DNA of 64,000 bases from Leptolinea sp964420995 (GTDB lineage: Bacteria > Chloroflexota > Anaerolineae > Anaerolineales > Anaerolineaceae), in contig CAYQUX010000023.1 of assembly GCA_964420995.1 (NCBI GenBank), positions 1 to 64,000 on the forward strand, given 5' to 3'. This document shows, one piece after another, positions 6,748 through 14,735 of this stretch (the first letter of the stretch is position 1; every line of letters starts with the position of its first letter). Under the pieces are notes generated by a model, which did no database searches, was not told the origin of the DNA, and saw only the letters and a list, made by a program, of their open reading frames with translations. The translations under genes were made by a program, and so were the position numbers.

Positions 6748-8439
6748 ATGTCAATCCTTGGAATCGACAATCTCGCAGCACTTTCATCGGCATTTCAATC
6801 CGTCCTGATCAATGGGGTGGTTCCTTTCGATCTCAAGAACCTGAAGGACAAAGAATTTCCATATGCCGAATACTCGGAGAACGTAACCCGCTACCGGGAG
6901 GCCGTGAGTTGGTTCACCGGCGATGCCCTGAAACCGCCTGAAAATACTGATCAGAAGACGGAACCGTATCCTATCCGGATCAACCCGATCAATGGCACGT
7001 GTCTGAAACATGGTTATGCCCTGTTTGGTGAATTCAGCAACGATAGCCGCCCTCTGGTTATTCCCCGAATGGTACTGGACGAACCGGCGAAGCAGCGCGA
7101 GAGCGCCCGGGCAGCCGAAAAGATCTTGAACTTTCTCTGGTGGGAATCGTTTGGCCGGTCTTTGCTTCTCGAAAATGGCATCACGAGCCAGATATTTGGT
7201 GGGTGTGTCTTCTACATCCGGTACGTTCCCTGGGAGAAGGGACGAAGATTACCTTTCCGGATTGAACGCATGAACCCTGATTGTTTCATGGGTACACCGG
7301 TTTACGGTGATCCCTACCGCTTACAGGAAGCCTGGGTTGTCAAAAACATCCGTCCGGTAGACGCTCGCGCGTATGGCGTTGACGTTCCTGAAGGATCTCC
7401 GGCTTATTGGGTGGAGAGATGGGACCAGGAAAAATACAAAATCACGATCAACGATCAACCGATTAGTTATTCCCGGAATGGGGTTGCTATGAAGAGTGAA
7501 GGGGAAAATCCCTGGGATGGCATTGTTCCTATGGTTTATATCCCCCATATCCGCGCTGGCAATTTCTACGGCCAGAACAATATCGACCACATCATTGGAA
7601 TTGTCAAAGAAATGAACTTGCGATTCGCTGACTTTGGTGATGCTGTAAATAGCGATGCTCACTCCGCGGTAGCCGTCCGCAACACGCAGGGAACACCCCG
7701 GATCGCGCGCCTGGCCAACGGTATGGAAGTCGTAGATCTCGGAAGTGCCGTAGGAATCACTGGCAACGAACCGGATCCTGATATTCTGGAGGTCCGTAAA
7801 GCAATGGCTTCTGTTCCCATGAATACCATGCTGGAATCTCTATATAACCAGTACCGGCGCGATGCTGCCCATCCTGCTGTTGCGGACGGTGAAGATGAAG
7901 GCAGTCAGCGATCCGCAGCCACTCTTGTAGCCCGAATGTGGCCACTGACAAGTCATATCAACATGGAACGCATAAACTGGACCGGTGGCCTGGATTGGTT
8001 GACAGTCATGGCTTTACGCATGATGAAGATCAAAAACGTAGGGGGCATTACGGAAGATCATCTGGACATGCGCGTTCGCCAGGAATGGGCTCCTATTCTT
8101 CCCAAAGATCGGGAGCAGTTCATCAATGAATTAACCAACCGCATGACTTCCAACCTGGGTTCTCCGGAACATCTACTGGAAATGACTGGTGACGTTGAGG
8201 ATGTAGACGATGAAATGCGCAAGATCAAGGAATGGATTGAGTTCTGTGCCGATAACAAACGATCCAGCACCGGTGTTGATCCCAATACCGACCCTAATGT
8301 TGATCCTGATACGAATCCCAACTCCGACCCCAACGCCAATCCCGTTATCCATAAGTCGAAATTTGTTGCTGTAACCAAGAAAAGCCAGGCAAATAAGTTA
8401 CCTGACAACAAAAATGTTGCCAGTGAACCCAATGAATAG
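6748..8439 (+). CDS. Portal protein
   Basis: 563 aa. ATG 6748 is preceded by TTTTGGAGA (6735-6743), so the upstream in-frame TTG is not used. The length, position after terminase and before scaffold and capsid, and portal-style features (SILGIDNLAALSSAF N-terminus, a central MERINW...LMALRM-type helical stem region) support a dodecameric portal for DNA entry and exit. The C-terminus (about residues 508-532) is a hydrophilic repeat of Asp-Pro-Asn-type hexanucleotide units followed by a Lys-rich tail. No catalytic motif is expected. The assignment rests mainly on synteny and length. Confidence 0.82.
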   Translation: MSILGIDNLAALSSAFQSVLINGVVPFDLKNLKDKEFPYAEYSENVTRYREAVSWFTGDALKPPENTDQKTEPYPIRINPINGTCLKHGYALFGEFSNDSRPLVIPRMVLDEPAKQRESARAAEKILNFLWWESFGRSLLLENGITSQIFGGCVFYIRYVPWEKGRRLPFRIERMNPDCFMGTPVYGDPYRLQEAWVVKNIRPVDARAYGVDVPEGSPAYWVERWDQEKYKITINDQPISYSRNGVAMKSEGENPWDGIVPMVYIPHIRAGNFYGQNNIDHIIGIVKEMNLRFADFGDAVNSDAHSAVAVRNTQGTPRIARLANGMEVVDLGSAVGITGNEPDPDILEVRKAMASVPMNTMLESLYNQYRRDAAHPAVADGEDEGSQRSAATLVARMWPLTSHINMERINWTGGLDWLTVMALRMMKIKNVGGITEDHLDMRVRQEWAPILPKDREQFINELTNRMTSNLGSPEHLLEMTGDVEDVDDEMRKIKEWIEFCADNKRSSTGVDPNTDPNVDPDTNPNSDPNANPVIHKSKFVAVTKKSQANKLPDNKNVASEPNE

Positions 8440-8443
8440 TCTT

Positions 8444-8459
8444 GTTCCGAATTCAGAAC
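8444..8459. promoter_or_regulatory. Dispersed 16-bp palindrome, copy 2
   Basis: GTTCCGAATTCAGAAC between the portal stop and the next small gene; flanking CTT/AAG extends the arms (CTTGTTC...GAACAAG). It is one of two copies in non-coding DNA. Confidence 0.55.
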
Positions 8460-8479
8460 AAGACAGGAAAGGAGATCTC

Positions 8480-8578
8480 ATGGCCTGCAAACCCACCAAA
8501 CCAAGCAATAAGGCGACTACTTCCAACAAGAAAGAAGTCCCTCAGAAGAAGAAACAAAATCCGTTCACAAAAAAATAG
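8480..8578 (+). CDS. Small basic protein, 32 aa
   Basis: ATG 8480 with AAAGGAGA (8468-8475) at ideal spacing. The product is highly basic and low-complexity (MACKPTKPSNKATTSNKKEV, then a Lys/Gln-rich end). It lies between portal and scaffold in the same operon. It may be a small DNA- or capsid-binding protein. No family is recognised. Confidence 0.55.
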   Translation: MACKPTKPSNKATTSNKKEVPQKKKQNPFTKK

Positions 8579-8596
8579 AAAGAGAGATTTACCGCA

Positions 8597-9274
8597 ATGT
8601 TGATCATTCGTTCGTTATTCAAGCCCTTTATTTGTTTTGATGCCCCTGATGCTGCTGGGGGTGGCGCTTCTGGAACCGGCGATCCTGCTCCTGCAGGTGG
8701 TAACGCTCCGGGAACCGCGACCCAACCAGATTTAGCGGCTCTTCAGGCTGAATTAGCGACGTGGCAGAGTCGAGCCACTGGTTGGCAGAAAAGTTACCAG
8801 ACGGAATTTGATGCCCACAAGCTGACAAAGACTACCCTGGAACAGCTTCAGGAAGCCAATGGCAAGGTTGTTTCTGGCCAGGCTGAAATCGTCACAGAGC
8901 GTGACGCCCTGAAGAAGAAAGAAGAAGAACTTTCGGCAAACCTTGGAACCACCAATGCTCAGTTGGAACGTCTGACGATGATCACGACAGAATTCCCTGA
9001 ATTGGTTCCTTTCATCAAGGATGGTCTGATTCCGGATGTAACCGGAGAAGATCTCAGGGCGAAACTCACGGCGTTTTCCGGGAAGATCATGTCTTTGACA
9101 AACCTCTCCGCGGAACAGATTGCCAAACAGAAAGCGGATGGTGCGACACCTCCGCCTCCGCCTGATAACCCGAAGAAAGACAGCTTTAAGGAACAGGCTA
9201 TTGTTGCTCTGAAAGCCGGAAATATGGCTGAATACAACCGGCTCATGGATGAGCATTACAAACAGCAGAAATAA
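8597..9274 (+). CDS. Capsid scaffolding-like protein
   Basis: 225 aa. The N-terminus is Ala/Gly/Pro-rich and disordered. Residues about 45-120 form a long charged coiled coil (LAALQAELATWQSRATGWQK..., ERDALKKKEEELSANLG). A Pro-rich linker (PPPPPDNPKK) near 195 is followed by a short basic helix (YNRLMDEHYKQQK). This is the usual design of scaffolding proteins, whose C-terminal helix binds the capsid protein. It lies directly between portal and decoration/capsid genes. There is no protease domain, and no separate maturation protease is seen. Confidence 0.7.
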   Translation: MLIIRSLFKPFICFDAPDAAGGGASGTGDPAPAGGNAPGTATQPDLAALQAELATWQSRATGWQKSYQTEFDAHKLTKTTLEQLQEANGKVVSGQAEIVTERDALKKKEEELSANLGTTNAQLERLTMITTEFPELVPFIKDGLIPDVTGEDLRAKLTAFSGKIMSLTNLSAEQIAKQKADGATPPPPPDNPKKDSFKEQAIVALKAGNMAEYNRLMDEHYKQQK

Positions 9275-9291
9275 ATCAAAAGGAGCAAACC

Positions 9292-9702
9292 ATGTCTATT
9301 TCGTCTGAAATTGGGTCAAGTGACCTGGAACATTTGGTAGCCGATGTTTCTATGCGGACCGTGGAATACAGTCGGTCCGATATGGTCGGCAATGTTCTCA
9401 ACGTACCCATCTTGCCCGGAACTATCGTTCTCGGCGTCGGCCACGAGGTGAAAACCGCCTTTTCCGGTGGCGCTACTCCTACTGTCACCATTGGTGATGG
9501 AACCACAGCCGACAAATTCGCTACTTCCGCTGAGGTCACTCCTGGCACCGTCAACACCTTTGCCATGAAGATGGTTCCCAAGAAATACACCGCTGCCGGC
9601 AAGATCGTTGTTACAGCTCACGCGGATGTGACTGCCGGTGCGGGTAAGTTGTTTATCGTGTACGCGAACCTCAACGGAAACAGCCGCATTCCCAATCTGT
9701 AA
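9292..9702 (+). CDS. Head decoration-like protein
   Basis: 136 aa, beta-rich and Gly/Thr/Val-rich (PTVTIGDGTTADKFATSAEV, AAGKIVVTAHADV), with no membrane segment. The position just before the major capsid gene and a strong AAGGAG ribosome site (9281-9286) fit a highly expressed capsid-decoration or stabilising protein. Similar small beta proteins also serve as head-fibre bases. The assignment is from position and composition, not from a specific motif. Confidence 0.6.
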   Translation: MSISSEIGSSDLEHLVADVSMRTVEYSRSDMVGNVLNVPILPGTIVLGVGHEVKTAFSGGATPTVTIGDGTTADKFATSAEVTPGTVNTFAMKMVPKKYTAAGKIVVTAHADVTAGAGKLFIVYANLNGNSRIPNL

Positions 9703-9761
9703 GTTTTATAGGTAATTACTGGTACCACTCTTATTGGTTTTTTATTGGAAGGAGAAACACG

Positions 9762-11186
9762 ATGTCTGCTTTTGATGCTTTTTATGACATCAATCCGGTT
9801 GCTCAGATCGACCAGAACAAATGGGACGAAAAGATCGCCGAATTGGTTGTCCAGTTCCGCACTCAGCCTATCATCTACACCCCGTTGATCGAATGGACCG
9901 ACGAGTCCCAGATGAACAACGGTGCGCAGACCACCATCCATACCGAAATGCTTGACGGCGATACCGATATCGATGAAATTCCGATGAATGCCAATTACAT
10001 TGGCGTGACCACCGGCGTCGATTCCCGGTCCCGCACTTTGTCCAGCACCCGGTACGGCGATAAGGTCCAGTTGCACGAGAGCCAGAACCTCTTCCAGCAG
10101 TGGAAGATGAATGGTTCCCGCGACTGGCGCCCTTTGCTGCGCGGTCTGCTTGGCAAAAACGTCATCCGCAAGCACGAAATGCTTGCCCGTAATGCCTTCC
10201 TGAAACAGCCGAAGGAATTCTGGACCTTTGCCGGTGACGCCACGTCCTTTGCCGATCTCGGGTCCGATGACACATTTTCTCCCGATATCCTAAACGCCTG
10301 GAACCTGCGCCTTGGCAATACCGGTTCCCCGATCATCCCTGGCGACATGGCCGGTGCCAAACTGTCCATCGTTCCCCCGGGCGTGATCTTTGATTTCCAG
10401 CGCAAACTGGCCGCCGCGGAAAAGAACGAATCGTCCATGTGGCGTGACGCTCAGATCTATGCCGGCCAGGGCATCCGCTATGAAATCGGCGCGATGAAGA
10501 ACGTCCGCTTCCAGGAAGTTCCGAATAACAACTACGGTGAAAACCAGGCTGTGTTGTACAACGCCGGTGCCATCACCGCTCAGTACGGTGTGTCTCTGCC
10601 TATTCACCTGGGTGATGGTTCTCCCGATCCGGAAGACAAAACCGCTCTGGTGGACGATGTTTGGGCCGTTGGCCAGAAGAATGTAGTCCACTACATTCAG
10701 TTGGAAGCCGCTGCTGACATGTCCAAATTCAGCATCGGTGAAACCGTCACCATTCACACCAAACGCACCAGTTACTACGGCGTGACCAATGGCGTCGATG
10801 TCACCTCTGGCAAGACCATCACCCGCCGTGTCGTTTTGATCGATTCAGTAAACAAACGCCTGTCCTTTGATCGCCCGATCCTCTTCAAATACGAAGCGCC
10901 CTTTGTGGCTGCTGCGGAAGGTGGTTCATCCGGAACCTTCTACGCCTTTGTAACAAAAGGCCGTCACGTTGGCTTCTGCCTGACCCTGGGATCCCGCGGT
11001 GGCATCAAAGGCAAGATCGATCGCCCCATCAAGTTCTACGAACCGAAGGCGGTAGACGATTTTGAAAGCGTCTGGAGATTCGTCTGGGACTCAATCGAAG
11101 GGTACAACCTGTGGGAACCCAACCTGTTTGAGTGCCATTTCTGCTCCGTTTCTCTGCCGAAAGTCGGCGGAATCGTCATTCCCTAA
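9762..11186 (+). CDS. Major capsid protein (N4-gp56-like style)
   Basis: 474 aa behind a very strong ribosome site (GGAAGGAGA). It starts MSAFDAFYDINPVAQIDQNK. A central GDMAGAKLSIVPPGVIFDFQRKL segment and a C-terminal region LTLGSRGGIKGK...FYEPKAVDDFESVWRF resemble capsid proteins of the N4-gp56/DUF4043 type, which are HK97-fold. Codon use is strongly GC-ending compared with the cargo genes, as expected for high expression. It would form the icosahedral shell around the scaffold product of the upstream gene. The family name is a tentative match; the capsid role is well supported by context. Confidence 0.8.
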   Translation: MSAFDAFYDINPVAQIDQNKWDEKIAELVVQFRTQPIIYTPLIEWTDESQMNNGAQTTIHTEMLDGDTDIDEIPMNANYIGVTTGVDSRSRTLSSTRYGDKVQLHESQNLFQQWKMNGSRDWRPLLRGLLGKNVIRKHEMLARNAFLKQPKEFWTFAGDATSFADLGSDDTFSPDILNAWNLRLGNTGSPIIPGDMAGAKLSIVPPGVIFDFQRKLAAAEKNESSMWRDAQIYAGQGIRYEIGAMKNVRFQEVPNNNYGENQAVLYNAGAITAQYGVSLPIHLGDGSPDPEDKTALVDDVWAVGQKNVVHYIQLEAAADMSKFSIGETVTIHTKRTSYYGVTNGVDVTSGKTITRRVVLIDSVNKRLSFDRPILFKYEAPFVAAAEGGSSGTFYAFVTKGRHVGFCLTLGSRGGIKGKIDRPIKFYEPKAVDDFESVWRFVWDSIEGYNLWEPNLFECHFCSVSLPKVGGIVIP

Positions 11187-11205
11187 TAGCTGATCGGAGT
11201 AGGCT

Positions 11206-11850
11206 GTGAAATATGGTGATATCCACACAATGGTTCTGAACATACTCAAAGCGGAAGAGGACTCTACATACTCTGACGATTTGATCTATGAAGCTGTCTG
11301 TCTCGCCACTGACGCCATTCTCCCTTGGATTCCCAAGGCGTCTATAACGACCATCACCGCTGATGGCACCCTGGATAGTTTCACACTTCCAGCCGATCTT
11401 TACGCAATTGAGGCGGTTCAGGACGTTTCAACAGGCATCTTCGCAGATAAGGACCTGCTCCAACCTGGTAGAGTTCGCAACGGTCAAAATGACAAGACCT
11501 TTACCTGGATGGAATACCCGAAAGGGAACCTGTATCTCTCACGGGTATTGGATAACGGGCGTCAAGTCCGCGCGTATTACACAGCCTACTTCAACAAACC
11601 GTCCTCAAAAGACGATCTGACGTTCGAATTGGAAACTCCGCGTTACGCACTTGCGGGAATGCTGTATTGGGCTTGTGCTCATTGTGTCATTCCCTTCTCC
11701 ACGAGTGCCGCGCAGGTTCGCAACTGGAACCAGAAGATCGACAGTGGTAAACCAACGGACAATCCACTCGAAGCAAATGCCCGTTTTTACCGGCAATTAT
11801 TTATTGATGAGATGACCAGGGTTCCGAAGATCTCTGGAGGTGTCCGATGA
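11206..11850 (+). CDS. Head-tail connector/adaptor-like protein
   Basis: 214 aa with a GTG start after CGGAGT (11195-11200). The N-terminus (YGDIHTMVLNILKAEEDSTYSDDLIYEAVCLATDAILPWIP) is a helical segment typical of head-tail adaptor proteins that sit under the portal, followed by beta strands (ITADGTLDSFTLPADLYAIEAV). The C-terminal half carries FYRQLFIDEMTR. It overlaps the next gene by four bases (ATGA), so they are coupled. Assignment is by synteny between capsid and tail terminator. Confidence 0.65.
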   Translation: MKYGDIHTMVLNILKAEEDSTYSDDLIYEAVCLATDAILPWIPKASITTITADGTLDSFTLPADLYAIEAVQDVSTGIFADKDLLQPGRVRNGQNDKTFTWMEYPKGNLYLSRVLDNGRQVRAYYTAYFNKPSSKDDLTFELETPRYALAGMLYWACAHCVIPFSTSAAQVRNWNQKIDSGKPTDNPLEANARFYRQLFIDEMTRVPKISGGVR

Positions 11851-12395
11851 GCTTTGTAACTGATCTTGTACTGCATCGGATCAAGGATCATTTGACCCTG
11901 AAAATGCAAACTGAAATTGCGGAAGGCGACGTTACCCGTGCTGGAGTCGTGAAAATTGGCCGATTCCAACAGGACCCGGGCAAAGCCACTGTTTACATTT
12001 CCTGTAATTTCGGAGATCCAACCAATCCAGACTTGTTGGATTGCAATACAAGCGTGGTTTCAAAGCACAAGGACAATACCGGCATCAACGTCCCTGGATA
12101 CGCGATCGGTGGCGGTTCGATGTGGTGGCGCACGATCTATGTGCAATTTGGCTGCTTTTTCGTGAACAAGAAACTCAAGGAAGAGGAAGCGCAGGAAAAA
12201 GCATCCGAGGTTTTGGGTAGACTTCTCGAAAGCCTGGCCAATGTCTACATATCGGATATTGCCGACTCTCATGGTGAACATGCAGTTTATGCCGTGACCT
12301 ATGGAAATACCATGTTTGAGTCTGGTGGACCATCGGATCAGTACATTTGGAGAGGGACTGTGCGGGTGGATTTCCTCACAGAACGTCCTTATTAA
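11847..12395 (+). CDS. Tail terminator/completion-like protein
   Basis: 182 aa, alpha/beta. It starts MSFVTDLVLHRIKDHLTLKM and carries a central beta region (MWWRTIYVQFGCFFVNKKL) followed by a helix with E-A-Q-E-K-A-S-E-V-L-G-R-L-L-E-S-L. This resembles tail terminators (gpU-like) that cap the tail tube and join it to the head. It overlaps the connector gene by 4 bp and lies 37 bp before the tail-tube gene. No unique motif, so synteny carries most weight. Confidence 0.6.
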   Translation: MSFVTDLVLHRIKDHLTLKMQTEIAEGDVTRAGVVKIGRFQQDPGKATVYISCNFGDPTNPDLLDCNTSVVSKHKDNTGINVPGYAIGGGSMWWRTIYVQFGCFFVNKKLKEEEAQEKASEVLGRLLESLANVYISDIADSHGEHAVYAVTYGNTMFESGGPSDQYIWRGTVRVDFLTERPY

Positions 12396-12432
12396 CGGTT
12401 CCTGAAAACCTTATCAGTAGAAGGAGATTAAA

Positions 12433-13890
12433 ATGGCTGCAATTGGACAAGGTGGCATCCTGGGTTTTGGTCCTCAGCACGACAAAGATCTTGCTGTAGG
12501 TCCCATCGCAAGCCCGAATTGGATGTATCACAAAGCTTCAGATATCAACCTGGCCCCCCAGGACGATCAGCGGGTGTTCCCTAGTGAAATCGGTGGACGC
12601 CCCACTCCCTCCGGCGCGTATAAAGCCGGTATTATGACTGCCGGTGGCTTTACAATCAATCCGCGGTTGAAAAACACCATGGGTTGGTTGTTGTACGCCG
12701 CTCTCGGCAAAATCTCGGGCAGCAATAAAGCCCTGGTCTACGATGGCGTGATGTCGGCGAAAATGGTTACCGCTACCCTGCAGACCGTGACTACTGACTT
12801 GAAGACTATCCCGACCCCGGCCAAAAAGCTGGTGGTTCGCGCTCTTCGCGGCGATAACGTGTCTTACACCAGCACTATCACCGTCACCGGCACCGATGCT
12901 TCCGCTCAGGCACAGACCGAAACCTTCGATTTCTCCACCGGCGCGGGTTCTGGCCAGCGGGTCGATGGGTTGGACTGCAATCCCTCCGATTCCGTTGTGG
13001 GATACGAGGCCATCGTCGGCGCAAAGGAATTTGCTTCAGTGACCTCCGTGGCCATTCCTGCCGTTGCCGGTATCGGGTCCGATGTGGTCAACGTCACCGT
13101 TGGCTTTGAAGATGCCGTGGGCATGACCCACGACTTTGAAATGGATTCGCTCAATCCGTCCATGGTTCCCTGGCTCGGTTTCCGCAAATACATTCCGCCC
13201 GGCAATGATGGTATCGGGCTTGGTGAAACCTACCAAGACTGCAAAATCGCCGGCATGACCATGACCTATCCCAACGATGGCATTATTAGCGCCCGGGTGG
13301 ATGCTCTTGGCCGGAAGTTCAAGATGGAACGCAATCCCACATGGGCAAGTGGCGTTTCTTTCGAGGATTACGAGTCCGTTCCGATTGGTTCCACGATCGG
13401 CGGTTACCTGCGCACCCCGTTCTTCGGGGAGCAGAAATTGTCCGTAGTGGGTGCGACTATCGGCTGGCAGAATGCTCCACTAGATCCCCGTTCCGAAAAG
13501 GTATATGGCTCTCCGTACCTGGAAGACATCACTATCGTAGGCCGGTCCCTGTCTGTCGACCTGGTGGTTAAATGGGTCAATCCTGACCTGTACCAGAAGA
13601 TCCTGACCAATTCCGTTACCGGCGAGGAATGGTCCGCCGTTCCGTTTACCACCCGCCTGGACCTGCAGGCTGTTTCTCCCGCCCTGATGCCTGGTTCCCT
13701 GCTGCCTTACGGTATCCGCACTCAGGCTCAGAAAGTCATGCTGGCCATGCGCGGCGGCATCGAGTTGGCTGCCGGTAACGCGATCATGATGCGGTTCCAG
13801 GGTACCGCCCTGGATGTCGGTAGTACTTTCGCCAAATTCTCTCTCACCAATCTGAAAGCGGGCGCCGACTACGTTTGGCCTGCTGACTAA
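12433..13890 (+). CDS. Major tail tube protein
   Basis: 485 aa with a strong AAGGAG site. Beta-rich and Gly/Thr/Val-rich, with a classical tail-tube start (GPIASPNWMYHKASDINLAPQDDQ) and an Ig-like inserted region (about 115-230: VVRALRGDNVSYTSTITVTGTDASAQ). It is longer than many tube proteins (about 200-300 aa), consistent with an extra decorating domain. The next element is a strong terminator, commonly placed after abundantly expressed structural genes. It would polymerise around the tape-measure protein encoded 0.8 kb downstream. Confidence 0.78.
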   Translation: MAAIGQGGILGFGPQHDKDLAVGPIASPNWMYHKASDINLAPQDDQRVFPSEIGGRPTPSGAYKAGIMTAGGFTINPRLKNTMGWLLYAALGKISGSNKALVYDGVMSAKMVTATLQTVTTDLKTIPTPAKKLVVRALRGDNVSYTSTITVTGTDASAQAQTETFDFSTGAGSGQRVDGLDCNPSDSVVGYEAIVGAKEFASVTSVAIPAVAGIGSDVVNVTVGFEDAVGMTHDFEMDSLNPSMVPWLGFRKYIPPGNDGIGLGETYQDCKIAGMTMTYPNDGIISARVDALGRKFKMERNPTWASGVSFEDYESVPIGSTIGGYLRTPFFGEQKLSVVGATIGWQNAPLDPRSEKVYGSPYLEDITIVGRSLSVDLVVKWVNPDLYQKILTNSVTGEEWSAVPFTTRLDLQAVSPALMPGSLLPYGIRTQAQKVMLAMRGGIELAAGNAIMMRFQGTALDVGSTFAKFSLTNLKAGADYVWPAD

Positions 13891-13914
13891 TCAAATAGCA
13901 ATAACCTGTTCCGG

Positions 13915-13950
13915 CCTGGGGTGTAGATTGACTACTCCCCAGGTTTTATT
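13915..13950 (+). terminator. Intrinsic terminator after the tail tube gene
   Basis: 7-bp GC stem CCTGGGG/CCCCAGG (13915-13921 with 13937-13943) followed by TTTTATTTAT. It would reduce transcription from capsid/tube genes into tail-assembly genes. Confidence 0.8.
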
Positions 13951-13998
13951 TATCCTATATAAGAACAAAAAAACTATTATTGATAGAAGGAATATACG

Positions 13999-14448
13999 AT
14001 GCCAGTAAAACTTATTGCCCCCATTACTTCCCGCTTCAACCTGGATAAAACCGACAAGTTCTTTGGTTGCGAAGGCGAACCGACCTTCGTTGAGTTCCGC
14101 CAGGCTCGTCAACGCGAATATCAACTGCGTGATCAGTTAATGTCCGCCATCACCCGGGAGATCAAATCAACAGATGGTGATGACAGTATCGTGCTGAAGC
14201 AGGATTGGAGCATGGAGCAGTTGTACGCCAAAGAGGTTTATCTGACTCTCTCTGGCTGCAACCTGATTAATGCCGCCGAAGATCCGATCTTCAAGTTCAA
14301 ACGTACTGAAAACGGATCCACCATGCTGGATATGTCTGAATCCGAGTTTATGGCTGCCTGGGGTATTATCGATACCTTCATCACAGCAGAAATCATCGAC
14401 AAGTGCCACGAAGCCAACCTGTGGAGCAATAAAGGAAAAAAAGATTAG
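13999..14448 (+). CDS. Tail assembly chaperone, short form (gpG-like)
   Basis: 149 aa behind AGAAGGAATA. Soluble and helical, with an acidic centre (MDMSESEF-type segment near 120) and C-terminus NKGKKD. The position between tail tube and tape measure is that of lambda gpG, the chaperone binding the tape measure during tail assembly. Near its 3' end the codons GGA AAA AAA GAT TAG contain a slippery A-AAA-AAA run (14436-14442); slipping back one base leads into the next ORF, which is open from there. The first product is therefore probably one of two isoforms. Confidence 0.72.
   Translation: MPVKLIAPITSRFNLDKTDKFFGCEGEPTFVEFRQARQREYQLRDQLMSAITREIKSTDGDDSIVLKQDWSMEQLYAKEVYLTLSGCNLINAAEDPIFKFKRTENGSTMLDMSESEFMAAWGIIDTFITAEIIDKCHEANLWSNKGKKD
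14436..14442 (+). other. Probable -1 programmed frameshift site (A AAA AAA)
   Basis: In-frame codons AAA AAA preceded by A form the X-XXY-YYZ pattern. The -1 frame reads K-K-R-L-V-E-G-L-E and stays open through 14466 to 14733, giving a fusion of about 148 + 97 residues. A similar arrangement makes gpG-GT in lambda-like tails. Confidence 0.65.
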
Positions 14449-14465
14449 TAGAGGGACTTGAGTTA

Positions 14466-14735
14466 TTGAGGTCTACCCTCTACGAATTTTATGGAACCCT
14501 CAATGAAATTGCCAAAGGGCTAAAACCGGCAGTAGTTATTGAAAAGCCGGAAGCTCTGGTTCTGTATGAGCAAATAAAGTCCACTGGCGTACTGTTATGT
14601 GCCGGTGGACTTTTGGAGCAACCATGGATTTTCATGATGGAATATGCCGTTTGCTCCGAAGTTGATACCGTTTTTACTGCATTGCGAAATCGAAATGCAA
14701 AACCGTCGAAAGAAACTCAGAAAGAAGGCTCATAA
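14466..14735 (+). CDS. Tail assembly chaperone extension (gpT-like part of a frameshift fusion)
   Basis: 89 aa if read from TTG 14466, but the frame is open back to the slippery site at 14436-14442 and this TTG has a poor ribosome site, so it is most likely the C-terminal part of a -1 frameshift product. The segment is helical (STLYEFYGTLNEIAKGLKP, LEQPWIFMMEYAVC) with a charged tail. It overlaps the tape-measure start by one base. In lambda the T domain recruits tape measure and tube protein; that role is inferred here. Confidence 0.65.
   Translation: MRSTLYEFYGTLNEIAKGLKPAVVIEKPEALVLYEQIKSTGVLLCAGGLLEQPWIFMMEYAVCSEVDTVFTALRNRNAKPSKETQKEGS

Noticed and set aside
8269..8343. Short tandem repeats in the portal gene as CRISPR or mini-satellite
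   Set aside because: They are codons for Asp-Pro-Asn-type repeats in frame; no spacers and no constant repeat length as in CRISPR.
9618..10175. Reverse ORF of 185 codons opposite capsid gene
   Set aside because: Antisense of a strongly codon-biased capsid gene; no start context.
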